64,000 nt of DNA, from the NCBI GenBank assembly GCA_958295825.1, contig OY282375.1, positions 2,093,489 through 2,157,488 on the forward strand. Reading direction: 5' to 3'. The DNA is from an uncultured Candidatus Entotheonella sp. (lineage in GTDB: Bacteria > Tectomicrobia > Entotheonellia > Entotheonellales > Entotheonellaceae). Position numbers and translations under genes: made by a program. Of this stretch, positions 52,075 to 59,914 are shown in pieces. The notes under the pieces were generated by a model. That model made no database searches, was not told where the DNA came from, and saw only the letters and a program-made list of their open reading frames with translations. How positions within the stretch are numbered: the first letter of the stretch is position 1; the number at the start of each line of letters is the position of its first letter.

Positions 52075-54297
52075 ATGTGGGAAATGCTTTCCTACCCATT
52101 CTTCCAGTCGGCGCTCATCGCCGGAACGTTGTCGGCGGCCATGTGTGCCCTGGTGGGGGTGTACGTCCTGCTCAAGCGCATTGTGTTCGTTGGCATTACG
52201 CTGGCCCAGCTCGCTTCACTGGGCGTGGCGGTGGCCTTGCTGATCGACGTGCACCCGATGATCATGGCCCTGGTGACGACCCTGTCGGGTGTGGCCTGTT
52301 TTGCGTTGACCCGTAGCGGCCAGCGCGTTCCGCAAGAGGGTGTGATTGGCGCCAGCTACGTGATGGCGGCGGCGCTCGGCATTATTTGCGTGGCCAAGAA
52401 TCCCGTGGGCGAAGCGCGCAATCTGAAGGTGCTGTTCGGCAACATCCTGTCCGTTCACACCGGGGAGATGGTGGCCCTCGCCGTGCTTTTGGCGGTGCTG
52501 ACCATCGTACACGTGGTTTTCTACAAGGAGTTCCTGTTCGTATCTTTCGACCCGGAAACCGCCCAGGCTCAGGGAATCAACGTACGCGGGTGGGACCTTC
52601 TGCTGTACCTCACCATCGGTCTGGCGATCGCGTTTTCCATTCACTCAATGGGGGTGTTACTGGTGTTTGCACTACTGCTTGTTCCGGCCATGACGGCGCG
52701 CCTTGTGGCGCACAGGATGATGGCTATGTTTGCCCTGGCCATTGGCTTCGGGGTTGTGGCGGTTCCGCTCGGTCTGTATTTGGCCGTGCGCATCGACCTG
52801 CCGACCGGTACTGCGGTGGCTGGCACGTGCGTGGTCATGTTGCTCGCCGTCCTGACGGGACGCAGCCTGTATCGCGGCGCTGGGCGTGTGGCTGCAGGAA
52901 CTGCGGCGCTGATGCTGGCGTTCAGCCTGGCGATACCGGGTTCCGTTTCCGCTCAAGAGAGCAATGTTGAGCAACGCTTGCAGGAGTTGCAGCAGGAAGT
53001 TCAGGACCTGCGCCAAAGCCTGCTCAGCCAACAATTGCGGCTGCCAGGCGCCCTGCTGCTCAACCCGGAAATGCGCGTCGAAGGCAACTTCCAGGGCAGT
53101 TATCTCGCCGGCGGCCTGGCGCGCCGCGCCGAGCAGGAAGGTTTTTCCAACAACCGCTTCAATCTCCGTGAAGTCGAATTGGGTTTCCGGGCCTCGGTGG
53201 ACCCCTTCGCCGTTCTGGAAGCGGTCATCAGCGCCCAGCATCTGGCGGAGATCGAATTTGAGGACGGAGAGGAAGAATTGGAAGGCCCCCCGGGGGAGGT
53301 GGAATTCGAAGAGGCCCACCTGACGTTGGCGCGGTTGCCATTCAGTCTGCGCGGCAAGCTGGGTCTGATGCGCACCAGCTTCGGTGAATACAACGACGAC
53401 GACCCGGACGAGTTTCCCCAGGTCGACCCGCCCAACATCATCACGCAACTCTACGGCGACGAAGGTGAGGGCTGGAAGGAGCCCGGCATCAACTTGAATT
53501 ATCAGTTCGCGAGCCCGTTTTCGGAGCGCATGACGCACGTCGTGTGGCTTGGCATTTATAGCGGGGAAAATGGGACGGCCTTTCACGGCGGGCAGCTCAC
53601 CAAGCCGGTCTGGTTCACCCGGCTGGAGTTGTTCTACGAGGTGGCCCCGCGGGCAGGGCTGGAACTCGGCTTCAGCCTTGCTAAGGGTAAACGGCTGGAC
53701 CGTTATTTTGACGACATGATGAACGGCATGCTGGACGATGATGACGATGACGACAACGGTCACGACGACGATGCTGACAATGGCAATGGGGATGACGACG
53801 ACGATGATGATGACGGCGGCGTCGGACAGTTGGCTGGAGAATTCGACTCCACGCTCATGAACGCCCACTTCGAGTTCGATTGGCAACCGCCGTTGTACAG
53901 CCTGGAACATAGCTTCGGCTTCTTGACCGAAGTGTTCTATTCCAGCGTCGAGCGTCACGACGGCATCCTGAACCAGTTTGGCGGTTACGCCCTGATGCAG
54001 TATGGGATCAACGCCAATTTTGCCATCGGCGCCCGCTTCGATGCGGTTAACTGCCCTGGGTTCTACAACTCGCTGTGCGCCAATCTCGGAGTCGAGGAGG
54101 GCGAAACCCTCGGAATCGCTGAGCTGGAAGATCGTTCCGAGTGGGCGTTCTCACCCATCCTTACTTTCAATCCGAGCCCCTTTCTGACCTTGCGGGCGCA
54201 ATATAAACACACCCACCGAAATTACGCCGAGGATTCCCAGGAGTTCCTTCTGCAGGCGCTGTTCATCATTGGCTACGAACGTCCGGACGTTTTCTAG
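52075..54297 (+). CDS. Fusion: metal ABC permease (ZnuB-like) plus outer-membrane barrel protein
   Basis: Residues 1-270 are an ABC-3 family permease with about eight membrane helices. At 271-294 comes a signal-peptide-like segment ending SVSA-QE, then a coiled coil (about 295-322; QELQQEVQDLRQ). A beta-rich, porin-like domain runs from about 330 to the aromatic C-terminus (residue 740). Near 545-585 lies an acidic loop with runs of seven and eight Asp residues. The two halves belong in different membranes, so either signal peptidase cuts at 294 and releases the barrel, or an old stop codon was lost. The frame is continuous with no visible frameshift. Zinc-system loops are usually His-rich, so the Asp loop suggests a harder cation such as calcium or a lanthanide; this is inference. 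Confidence 0.85.
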   Translation: MWEMLSYPFFQSALIAGTLSAAMCALVGVYVLLKRIVFVGITLAQLASLGVAVALLIDVHPMIMALVTTLSGVACFALTRSGQRVPQEGVIGASYVMAAALGIICVAKNPVGEARNLKVLFGNILSVHTGEMVALAVLLAVLTIVHVVFYKEFLFVSFDPETAQAQGINVRGWDLLLYLTIGLAIAFSIHSMGVLLVFALLLVPAMTARLVAHRMMAMFALAIGFGVVAVPLGLYLAVRIDLPTGTAVAGTCVVMLLAVLTGRSLYRGAGRVAAGTAALMLAFSLAIPGSVSAQESNVEQRLQELQQEVQDLRQSLLSQQLRLPGALLLNPEMRVEGNFQGSYLAGGLARRAEQEGFSNNRFNLREVELGFRASVDPFAVLEAVISAQHLAEIEFEDGEEELEGPPGEVEFEEAHLTLARLPFSLRGKLGLMRTSFGEYNDDDPDEFPQVDPPNIITQLYGDEGEGWKEPGINLNYQFASPFSERMTHVVWLGIYSGENGTAFHGGQLTKPVWFTRLELFYEVAPRAGLELGFSLAKGKRLDRYFDDMMNGMLDDDDDDDNGHDDDADNGNGDDDDDDDDGGVGQLAGEFDSTLMNAHFEFDWQPPLYSLEHSFGFLTEVFYSSVERHDGILNQFGGYALMQYGINANFAIGARFDAVNCPGFYNSLCANLGVEEGETLGIAELEDRSEWAFSPILTFNPSPFLTLRAQYKHTHRNYAEDSQEFLLQALFIIGYERPDVF

Positions 54298-54309
54298 GAG
54301 GAAGCACCA

Positions 54310-55272
54310 GTGACCACGTTTTTTGTAACAATGCGTTCGGCAATGCTGGGTATTCTGACCCTGGCACTTGTGTTTGCATCCGGCGGTTGGGCCGCTGAAC
54401 ATGGGCATTCGGCGTTCCTGGTCGGGAGCTCCACCGACTTTACGGCCATTGCCAAGGAGATCGGCGGCGATCGGGTGCAGGTCTACGCGCCGCTGCCCGG
54501 CTACCAGGAGCCCGAGCTGTACATCGAAGAGGTGTTTCCGTCCTGGATCATTCAGGCGTCGCGGGCCGACGGCTATATCCGCATCGGGCTTTTCGCCGAC
54601 GTATGGGCGGATGCCTTGGTGATCGACGCACGCAACCCGCTCATCTATCCCGGCGCGCCCGGGCACGTTGACGCCTCGCAGGGCATCCACGTGCTGGAAA
54701 TCCCGACCGGCCCGGTGGATCGCTCCCGCGGCGAGATTCACCTGCAAGGCAATCCGCATTACCTGCTGGACCCGCTGAACGCCAAGATCGTGGCGGACAG
54801 CATCCTGCGGGCGCTGGTGGCTATGTCACCCGAGGAGGCGGATTTCTTCACGGCCAACACCGAGGACTTCAAGCGCCGCATCGACGAGGCCATGGGGCGC
54901 TGGCAGGAAATGGCTGCGCCTCTTCGGGGCAAGAAGCTGGCAGCGTATCATCGCACGTGGTCCTACTTGCTGAAGCGTTTCGGTCTGGAGATCGTGGGCT
55001 ACGTGGAACCCAAGCCTGGCATCGCGCCATCGCCGCTGGAAATCCGCAATCTGGTGACCGCGATGGCGCGGCAGAACGTTCGCCTCATCATCCATGCGCC
55101 GGTCTATCACCCGCGCACGCCGCGCGCCGTGGCCCGCCAAGTGGTCGATCAGATTGGCGAGCCCGTTACAGTGCTGAAGCTACCCGCGCATGTCGGTGGA
55201 GTGCCCGAAGCGGACAACTATTTCACTCTTTTCGACTACATCCTGACGGCGTTGAACGAGGTCCTGAATTAA
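54310..55272 (+). CDS. Metal-binding ABC substrate-binding protein (ZnuA/PsaA family, altered ligands)
   Basis: A 320-residue cluster A-I binding protein with a signal peptide (ending GGWAA). Zinc and manganese relatives bind metal through DPH, NPH, a third His or Glu, and Asp. Here the first motif reads QEPEL, giving Glu69 in place of His. His150 (GNPHYLLDP) and His214 (YHRTWSYL) are kept, and an acidic pair near 300 (PEADNY) could be the fourth. The set is more acidic than in zinc binders. GTG at 54310 has AGGAGG eight bases upstream. It completes the importer with the ATPase and permease fusion. Confidence 0.88.
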   Translation: MTTFFVTMRSAMLGILTLALVFASGGWAAEHGHSAFLVGSSTDFTAIAKEIGGDRVQVYAPLPGYQEPELYIEEVFPSWIIQASRADGYIRIGLFADVWADALVIDARNPLIYPGAPGHVDASQGIHVLEIPTGPVDRSRGEIHLQGNPHYLLDPLNAKIVADSILRALVAMSPEEADFFTANTEDFKRRIDEAMGRWQEMAAPLRGKKLAAYHRTWSYLLKRFGLEIVGYVEPKPGIAPSPLEIRNLVTAMARQNVRLIIHAPVYHPRTPRAVARQVVDQIGEPVTVLKLPAHVGGVPEADNYFTLFDYILTALNEVLN

Positions 55273-55357
55273 GGTAGGCTTGCGCCCGCTGATCGGGGGC
55301 AGGATTCATCCAGGTCAGCGGACCTGCCTTTATCCAACCAACATAGGAAGTCTGGAC

Positions 55358-56170
55358 ATGCGTATCACCGCACGGAGTCTTCTGCCGCTGAGCGCGGCAA
55401 TCGCGTTTCTGTTTTGCGCCTCTGCAGTTACCGCACTGGAAATCCGGCTCGTCTACGTGGGCAGTACCGATGAGTCGGCGTGGCTCGGTGTGCTGCAGGG
55501 ACAGCATGAAGCCAACATCCAGGGACGTTTTCTCGACCAAACCTATACCGTGGAAGCGATGACGCCGGAGGCATTTCCGCAATCGGAGCCGCGAGCCGCG
55601 GCAATTATCGCGGCGGGCGACGCCTCAGCGCTTCAAAGCCTGAGCGAAGGGATGGCCTCCACCGCCGTGTTCAACGTGACGGCCGACGATGACGACCTGC
55701 GGCAGGGTTGCACGACAAATCTGTTGCACGTGCCACCCAGCAGGGCCATGAAGGCCAGTGCGGTGGCGCAGTGGACGCAGAAGAACCCCGACGCCAACGT
55801 CGAGGCGCGTGCTTGGCATCCCAAATTCGTCAAGTATGCCGCCCGCGACCTGAACAAGCGCTTCCTGAAGGTTCAGGGCGTTGCGATGGACGACGACGCC
55901 TGGGCCGGCTGGGCTGCGGTGCGCATGGTCGCCGAAGCTGTCATACGAACCCAGTCCACTGACCCATCAGCGCTGCTCGCGTTTATGAAGTCCGAGATTG
56001 CCTTCGACGGGCAAAAGGGCATTCCCCACACCTTTCGCGACACTGGTCAATTGCGCCAGCGGCTGCTCATCGTCGACGAAGCCGGCAAACTGACCGGGGA
56101 AGCCCCGGTGCGGGGGGTGGCCGACACGACGGATCTCGACAGTCTCGGCGTCCCTTCGTGCCAACCCTGA
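55358..56170 (+). CDS. Periplasmic binding protein of the PQQ-alcohol-dehydrogenase-associated ABC system
   Basis: A 270-residue secreted protein with a signal peptide ending SAVTALE. The mature start IRLVYVGSTDESAWLGVLQG, with EAMTPEAFPQSEPRAAAIIA and HPKFVKYAARDLNKRF, fits the family of putative binding proteins found near PQQ alcohol dehydrogenases (TIGR03863 type). ATPase and permease partners usually lie alongside, but here none is adjacent apart from the metal importer upstream. The ATG at 55358 follows AGGA and gives a clean signal peptide; the longer frame from 55280 does not. Confidence 0.75.
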   Translation: MRITARSLLPLSAAIAFLFCASAVTALEIRLVYVGSTDESAWLGVLQGQHEANIQGRFLDQTYTVEAMTPEAFPQSEPRAAAIIAAGDASALQSLSEGMASTAVFNVTADDDDLRQGCTTNLLHVPPSRAMKASAVAQWTQKNPDANVEARAWHPKFVKYAARDLNKRFLKVQGVAMDDDAWAGWAAVRMVAEAVIRTQSTDPSALLAFMKSEIAFDGQKGIPHTFRDTGQLRQRLLIVDEAGKLTGEAPVRGVADTTDLDSLGVPSCQP

Positions 56171-56201
56171 CCACTTATTTTGTGATAAGGACAAGACGTT
56201 T

Positions 56202-57158
56202 ATGCGACCGATAGCTTTTGCAATGCTCGTGTTTCTCACCTTGGCCGTCGGGACTGTCGCCGCCGAGCCGACCTACCGCGTTTTTGTCACCAATGAACGC
56301 GCCGATTCCGTATCGGTCATTGACAGCCGCACCAACGAGGTGGAAGCTACCATTGACGTCGGCGACCGTCCGCGTGGCATCGGCTTCTCTCCAGACCGAG
56401 CGTATGTTTACGTGGCGCTGGGCGAGGAAAACGCCATCGGCGTCATCGATGCCCGCACCCTTGATGTTGTCAAGAAGGTATCGGCAGGCTCCGATCCCGA
56501 GGCGTTCGCCGTGCATCCGAACGGCAATATCTACCTGTCCAACGAGGACGCCAACCTCGCTACGGCACTCAACCCGGTTTCCGGGGAAATCCTGGCCGAG
56601 ATTCCGGTCGGCATCGAGCCGGAAGGCGTGGGCGTGTCGCCGGACGGTTCGCGGGTCATGGTGACCAGCGAGAGCACCTTTATGGTGCACGTGATTACCG
56701 TGCCGGAACACGAGGTGGTGGCCAATGTATTGGTAGGCGCCCGGCCGCGAGAGGTGACGTTTTCGGCGGACGGCAAGTGGGCCTACGTGACCAGCGAGAT
56801 CAGCGGTCAGGTGAGCAAACTCGACGTGGCGGCCAACGCCGTGGTACGGCAGGTGAAGCTGGACATCCCGAAGGCCAAGCCCAAGGGTGTCGTTGTCAGC
56901 CCGGACCAGAAAACCTTGTACGTGTCCACCGGCAGCGGCAACATGATTGCGGCGCTGAACGCCGACACACTGGAGTTGCTAGGCACCGTCAAGGTTGGCA
57001 AGCGGGTGTGGGGCATTGCCCTGTCACGGGACGGCTCCCGGTTGTACACCTGCAACGGCGTGGATGACACGGTGTCGGTGGTGGATACCGCCAGCCTCAC
57101 GGTCGCCGCCACCATCCAGGTGGGCACGGCGCCGTGGGGTGTGGTGATTGATGACTGA
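56202..57158 (+). CDS. Periplasmic YVTN beta-propeller protein, PQQ-catabolism associated
   Basis: A 318-residue protein with a short signal peptide (AVGTVAAEP). About seven YVTN-type blades follow, such as YRVFVTNERADSVSVIDSRT, DRPRGIGFSPDRAYVYVAL and RLYTCNGVDDTVSVVDTA. This matches the beta-propeller family that accompanies PQQ-dependent alcohol degradation genes (TIGR03866 type). Its exact job is unknown. It follows the binding protein by 31 bp, with AAGGA upstream, and ends before a strong two-way terminator. Confidence 0.85.
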   Translation: MRPIAFAMLVFLTLAVGTVAAEPTYRVFVTNERADSVSVIDSRTNEVEATIDVGDRPRGIGFSPDRAYVYVALGEENAIGVIDARTLDVVKKVSAGSDPEAFAVHPNGNIYLSNEDANLATALNPVSGEILAEIPVGIEPEGVGVSPDGSRVMVTSESTFMVHVITVPEHEVVANVLVGARPREVTFSADGKWAYVTSEISGQVSKLDVAANAVVRQVKLDIPKAKPKGVVVSPDQKTLYVSTGSGNMIAALNADTLELLGTVKVGKRVWGIALSRDGSRLYTCNGVDDTVSVVDTASLTVAATIQVGTAPWGVVIDD

Positions 57159-57179
57159 TTGAGACTTGGCCCAAAAAAA

Positions 57180-57213
57180 GCAGGGCAGCAGAGAACTCTG
57201 CTGCCCTGCTTTT
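57180..57213. terminator. Bidirectional rho-independent terminator
   Basis: A perfect 14-bp stem (57180-57193 with 57196-57209) has a two-base gap, with A-run before and T-run after. It separates the convergent beta-propeller and TPR genes and can serve both strands. Confidence 0.93.
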
Positions 57214-57225
57214 GCGTTTATGGAT

Positions 57226-57684
57226 TTAGGAATTGTCGTGACGGGCGATCTTGGCCCGCAGTTCCTCGGCCAACGTGGCGTCGAGCCCCTCCAGGATGGC
57301 CAGATGCGACTTGGCTTCCGACACCTTGCCGACCGTCAACAACGCCTCGCCCATATACTCATGCGCCTCGGCCAAGTCCGGCTGCAGGTCGAGCGCCTTC
57401 CGGTACAGCTTGATGGCGCGCTCGTATTGGCCCATGCGACGGAACGAGTACGCCATGTTCGTATAGGCCATGGCGTGGGTCGGGTCCGCCGCGATCACTT
57501 TTTCGAATGCCTCGATCGCCCGCAGAAATCTGCCGGTCTTCAGGAGATCGTAGCCAATTTCGTAGGCCGTCGGCTGCCCCAGGGGATCCAACTCGCTGCC
57601 TTCGGTCATGCCCTCATTGGCAAAGGTCAGGCCCGGAACCACGAGCAGAAGGCCACACATCAACGCAAGACATACCCGCTGCAT
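57226..57684 (-). CDS. Secreted TPR protein of the xox cluster
   Basis: A 152-residue protein with a signal peptide ending LTFANE and three TPR units (YEIGYDLLKTGRFLRAIEAF, AYTNMAYSFRRMGQYERAIK, AHEYMGEALLTVGKVSEAKS). Small periplasmic TPR proteins are common in quinoprotein alcohol dehydrogenase clusters, where a partner or assembly role is suspected. It lies 31 bp after the cytochrome/XoxJ fusion gene on the same strand and is likely cotranscribed. Confidence 0.85.
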   Translation of the reverse strand: MQRVCLALMCGLLLVVPGLTFANEGMTEGSELDPLGQPTAYEIGYDLLKTGRFLRAIEAFEKVIAADPTHAMAYTNMAYSFRRMGQYERAIKLYRKALDLQPDLAEAHEYMGEALLTVGKVSEAKSHLAILEGLDATLAEELRAKIARHDNS

Positions 57685-57715
57685 AGCACCGTCTCCCCTC
57701 TCTTGAAACGCCGCA

Positions 57716-58873
57716 TCAGGATCTATCCTCGCTCCAGGGCGGCGTGTACGAAACCCCGTATTCCGACATCAGCTTGGGAACCTGTTGTTCCGCCGCCAGG
57801 TCGCTGAGAACGCCGTTCAGGGTTTCACGCAGGTCATAGTCATTCTTGCGCACCCCAATGGCGACGTTCCACAACAGGTTCGGGTCGGATACGTACCCTT
57901 CCACCGGCTTGATGGTGCTATCGGGGCGATTCTGGAGCCACCAGTCCATTTCCAGCGCGGGCACCAGGGCCACCTCCAGATCACCCTTTTGCACGGCCTG
58001 CAGGGCGTCGTGGCTGGATGCAAACGGTCGGCAGGAATAGCCTGCTTGGAGCAGGATCCTCTCCCCCTGTGACTTGAGCGGCACCGCCGTCGTTCTATCG
58101 GCCAACTCCATCACGTCTTGCACCTCGGATGCCTCCTCGTTCCGCACCAAGGTATAACCGGTGCCGAAATAGGGGTCCGTCAGAATCACGCGGTCAATGG
58201 GCTCCGGCTGAACCGGTACGCCCATGAACATGTCGCAGCGCTTCTGGACCAAGGAGAGACTCAGGGCGCCCAGCACGCCGCGGCGCGACTTGGCCCAGAA
58301 ATACTGCGTCTTCAGCCCCATGCGGCCGGCGATTTCCTCGGCGAGCGCGACGTCAAAGCCACCGGGGGAACTCTTGTCGGAGGCTGGCAACTGATTCGGC
58401 ATGGCGCAGACGGTGAGAACGCCCTTCTCCCTGGCGTTGTGGAGAGCGCCCTTGTACTCGGTGCGCAGGTAGGCGATGATGGACCAGATGTCCATGGGCT
58501 GGACGCGGGCTCCGAAAGCCCCCATCGGTGTGCCGGGTCGGCCGGCGACAATGGTTGCAAAAACGTCGGTGTCCGCGCCGCCCCATGTCCAGACTTCATC
58601 CTGCAGATTGGGCCCCTTAGCGCCCTTTCCTCGGGTACCGTGGCAAATTGAGCAATAACGGTGGAACAGTTTATAGCCTTTTTCGATTGCTTCCGGGTTG
58701 CCGTGCAGGGGGTTGGTGAAGTCCTGCGCCTCAACGGCCACGGGGGTGGACAGGAACAGCCCAAGCATCCCCGCGCAAAGCAGAGCGCCCAAGCTCCCCG
58801 CGGTGAGACCCCAACGCATGAGCACGGATATCAAATGCCCCGGCCCTTTCTTTCCAGAAACCCGCTGCCTCAT
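57716..58873 (-). CDS. Fused cytochrome c (XoxG-like) and XoxJ-like periplasmic binding protein
   Basis: A 385-residue periplasmic protein. After a signal peptide (ending VAVEAQD), residues 55-145 form a class I cytochrome c with CSICH (Cys74, Cys77, His78) and a Met in GTPMGAFGARV. From about 150, KGVLTVCAMPNQLPASDKSS and GGFDVALAEEIAGRMG start a family-3 solute-binding fold that runs to the end, as in MxaJ/XoxJ. In methylotrophs xoxG and xoxJ are separate genes next to xoxF. The fusion would tie the electron acceptor to the activator. A GGAGGGA site precedes the ATG. Confidence 0.88.
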   Translation of the reverse strand: MRQRVSGKKGPGHLISVLMRWGLTAGSLGALLCAGMLGLFLSTPVAVEAQDFTNPLHGNPEAIEKGYKLFHRYCSICHGTRGKGAKGPNLQDEVWTWGGADTDVFATIVAGRPGTPMGAFGARVQPMDIWSIIAYLRTEYKGALHNAREKGVLTVCAMPNQLPASDKSSPGGFDVALAEEIAGRMGLKTQYFWAKSRRGVLGALSLSLVQKRCDMFMGVPVQPEPIDRVILTDPYFGTGYTLVRNEEASEVQDVMELADRTTAVPLKSQGERILLQAGYSCRPFASSHDALQAVQKGDLEVALVPALEMDWWLQNRPDSTIKPVEGYVSDPNLLWNVAIGVRKNDYDLRETLNGVLSDLAAEQQVPKLMSEYGVSYTPPWSEDRS

Positions 58874-59004
58874 ATCCAGACTCCCTCCTGTGTACGTGGT
58901 CTTCGACTTTCCCGACTGTGGCGTGGTTGCCCTGCCAAGGTTCCCCTGCGAGCCAGCGCCTTTTACAGGAGTCGACCGGGGGTGTCAAGAGCAGACGCCG
59001 CGTG

Positions 59005-59607
59005 TCATATCGTACGTTTGAATCCAACTTTGCCGATGAACTTCCCGGCCACCATCAGAGCGTCGTCAACTTTCTTGAGGGGTAGGATGGGAAGGCGCTT
59101 GGGCGTTGGCCCGCCGACCACCGTCGCCATGTTCGTCGGGTCGTATTCCGAGTAGTGGCAGGGGCACTTGACGGTTCGCGTCTTTTTCATCCACAGGGCC
59201 ACCGGACAACCGGCATGCGTGCAGACGGCCGAATACGCAACGATACCGTCTGCCGAATGGGGACGAGTGGACTCGGCGATTTCCTCAGGCTTGAAACGCA
59301 CCAGCATAACCTGATTGAGGCGCGAGCCGTTGCGCACCACCTTGCTGACCGGCTCGATTGCGTAGGCCAGCACCTGGGGCCCGCCCAGCGGGATGTCCTC
59401 TGGCGCTATAATTTCGCCCTTCTTATCGCCTCGCATGAAGACAAACTGATCGTTTTCCTGCGGACGCATTTTCCGGGGCTCCTTGCTGCGCGCCGCGGCC
59501 AGTTTCCAGCCGCTCAAAGCAAATCCTGCACCCATCAGCATTTTCAGCAGCATCCGACGTCCGCACAGTCGTTTTACCCATAAGCCGGTTCGGCGTATTT
59601 CACCCAC
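59005..59607 (-). CDS. Rieske 2Fe-2S protein (QcrA-like)
   Basis: A 200-residue protein with an N-terminal membrane anchor or Tat-like region (RRMLLKMLMGAGFALSGWKL) and a Rieske domain. CTHAGC supplies Cys129 and His131, CPCHYS supplies Cys148 and His151, and Cys134 with Cys150 form the expected disulfide. No cytochrome b or c1 gene is adjacent, so it is either an orphan or an electron carrier for the xox locus. GTG at 59607 has GAGGAG eight bases upstream. A minus-strand TTGACA at 59720-59715 may be part of its promoter. Confidence 0.88.
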   Translation of the reverse strand: MGEIRRTGLWVKRLCGRRMLLKMLMGAGFALSGWKLAAARSKEPRKMRPQENDQFVFMRGDKKGEIIAPEDIPLGGPQVLAYAIEPVSKVVRNGSRLNQVMLVRFKPEEIAESTRPHSADGIVAYSAVCTHAGCPVALWMKKTRTVKCPCHYSEYDPTNMATVVGGPTPKRLPILPLKKVDDALMVAGKFIGKVGFKRTI

Positions 59608-59780
59608 GCGTCACTCCTCGAAATTGTGTAGTTTGCGGTGATACCTTGAACGGGGCTTTGTTGCGCCATCAAAGGCGGCCAGACCCCTCATGGCTACAAC
59701 AAACGCGCCCTGACTGTCAAGACCAAAGTACCTGTGAAGGGAGGCGTTTGGAGGCGTGCATCAGCAATTCCATATTGCAT

Positions 59781-59809
59781 TTGACACTACCTGAGACTGT
59801 CCCTATGCT
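59781..59809 (+). promoter_or_regulatory. Promoter for amidohydrolase gene
   Basis: TTGACA (59781-59786), a 17-bp spacer and TATGCT (59804-59809) form a good promoter about 105 bp before the amidohydrolase start. The rest of the 307-bp gap (59608-59914) holds no gene I can support. Confidence 0.6.
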
Positions 59810-59914
59810 ACGTTCCGCCAAAGGCGTTCGAAGCGCGATGGCTACTGTTTTCCTGAGGCGATGTCATACGTTTTGCGTCTCACGATCTATGACACGGCAA
59901 GGAGGATGGCAGGT

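Noticed and set aside
57180..57213. Hairpin considered as an attachment site or small RNA
   Set aside because: Perfect stem with A-run and T-run between convergent genes is best explained as a two-way terminator.
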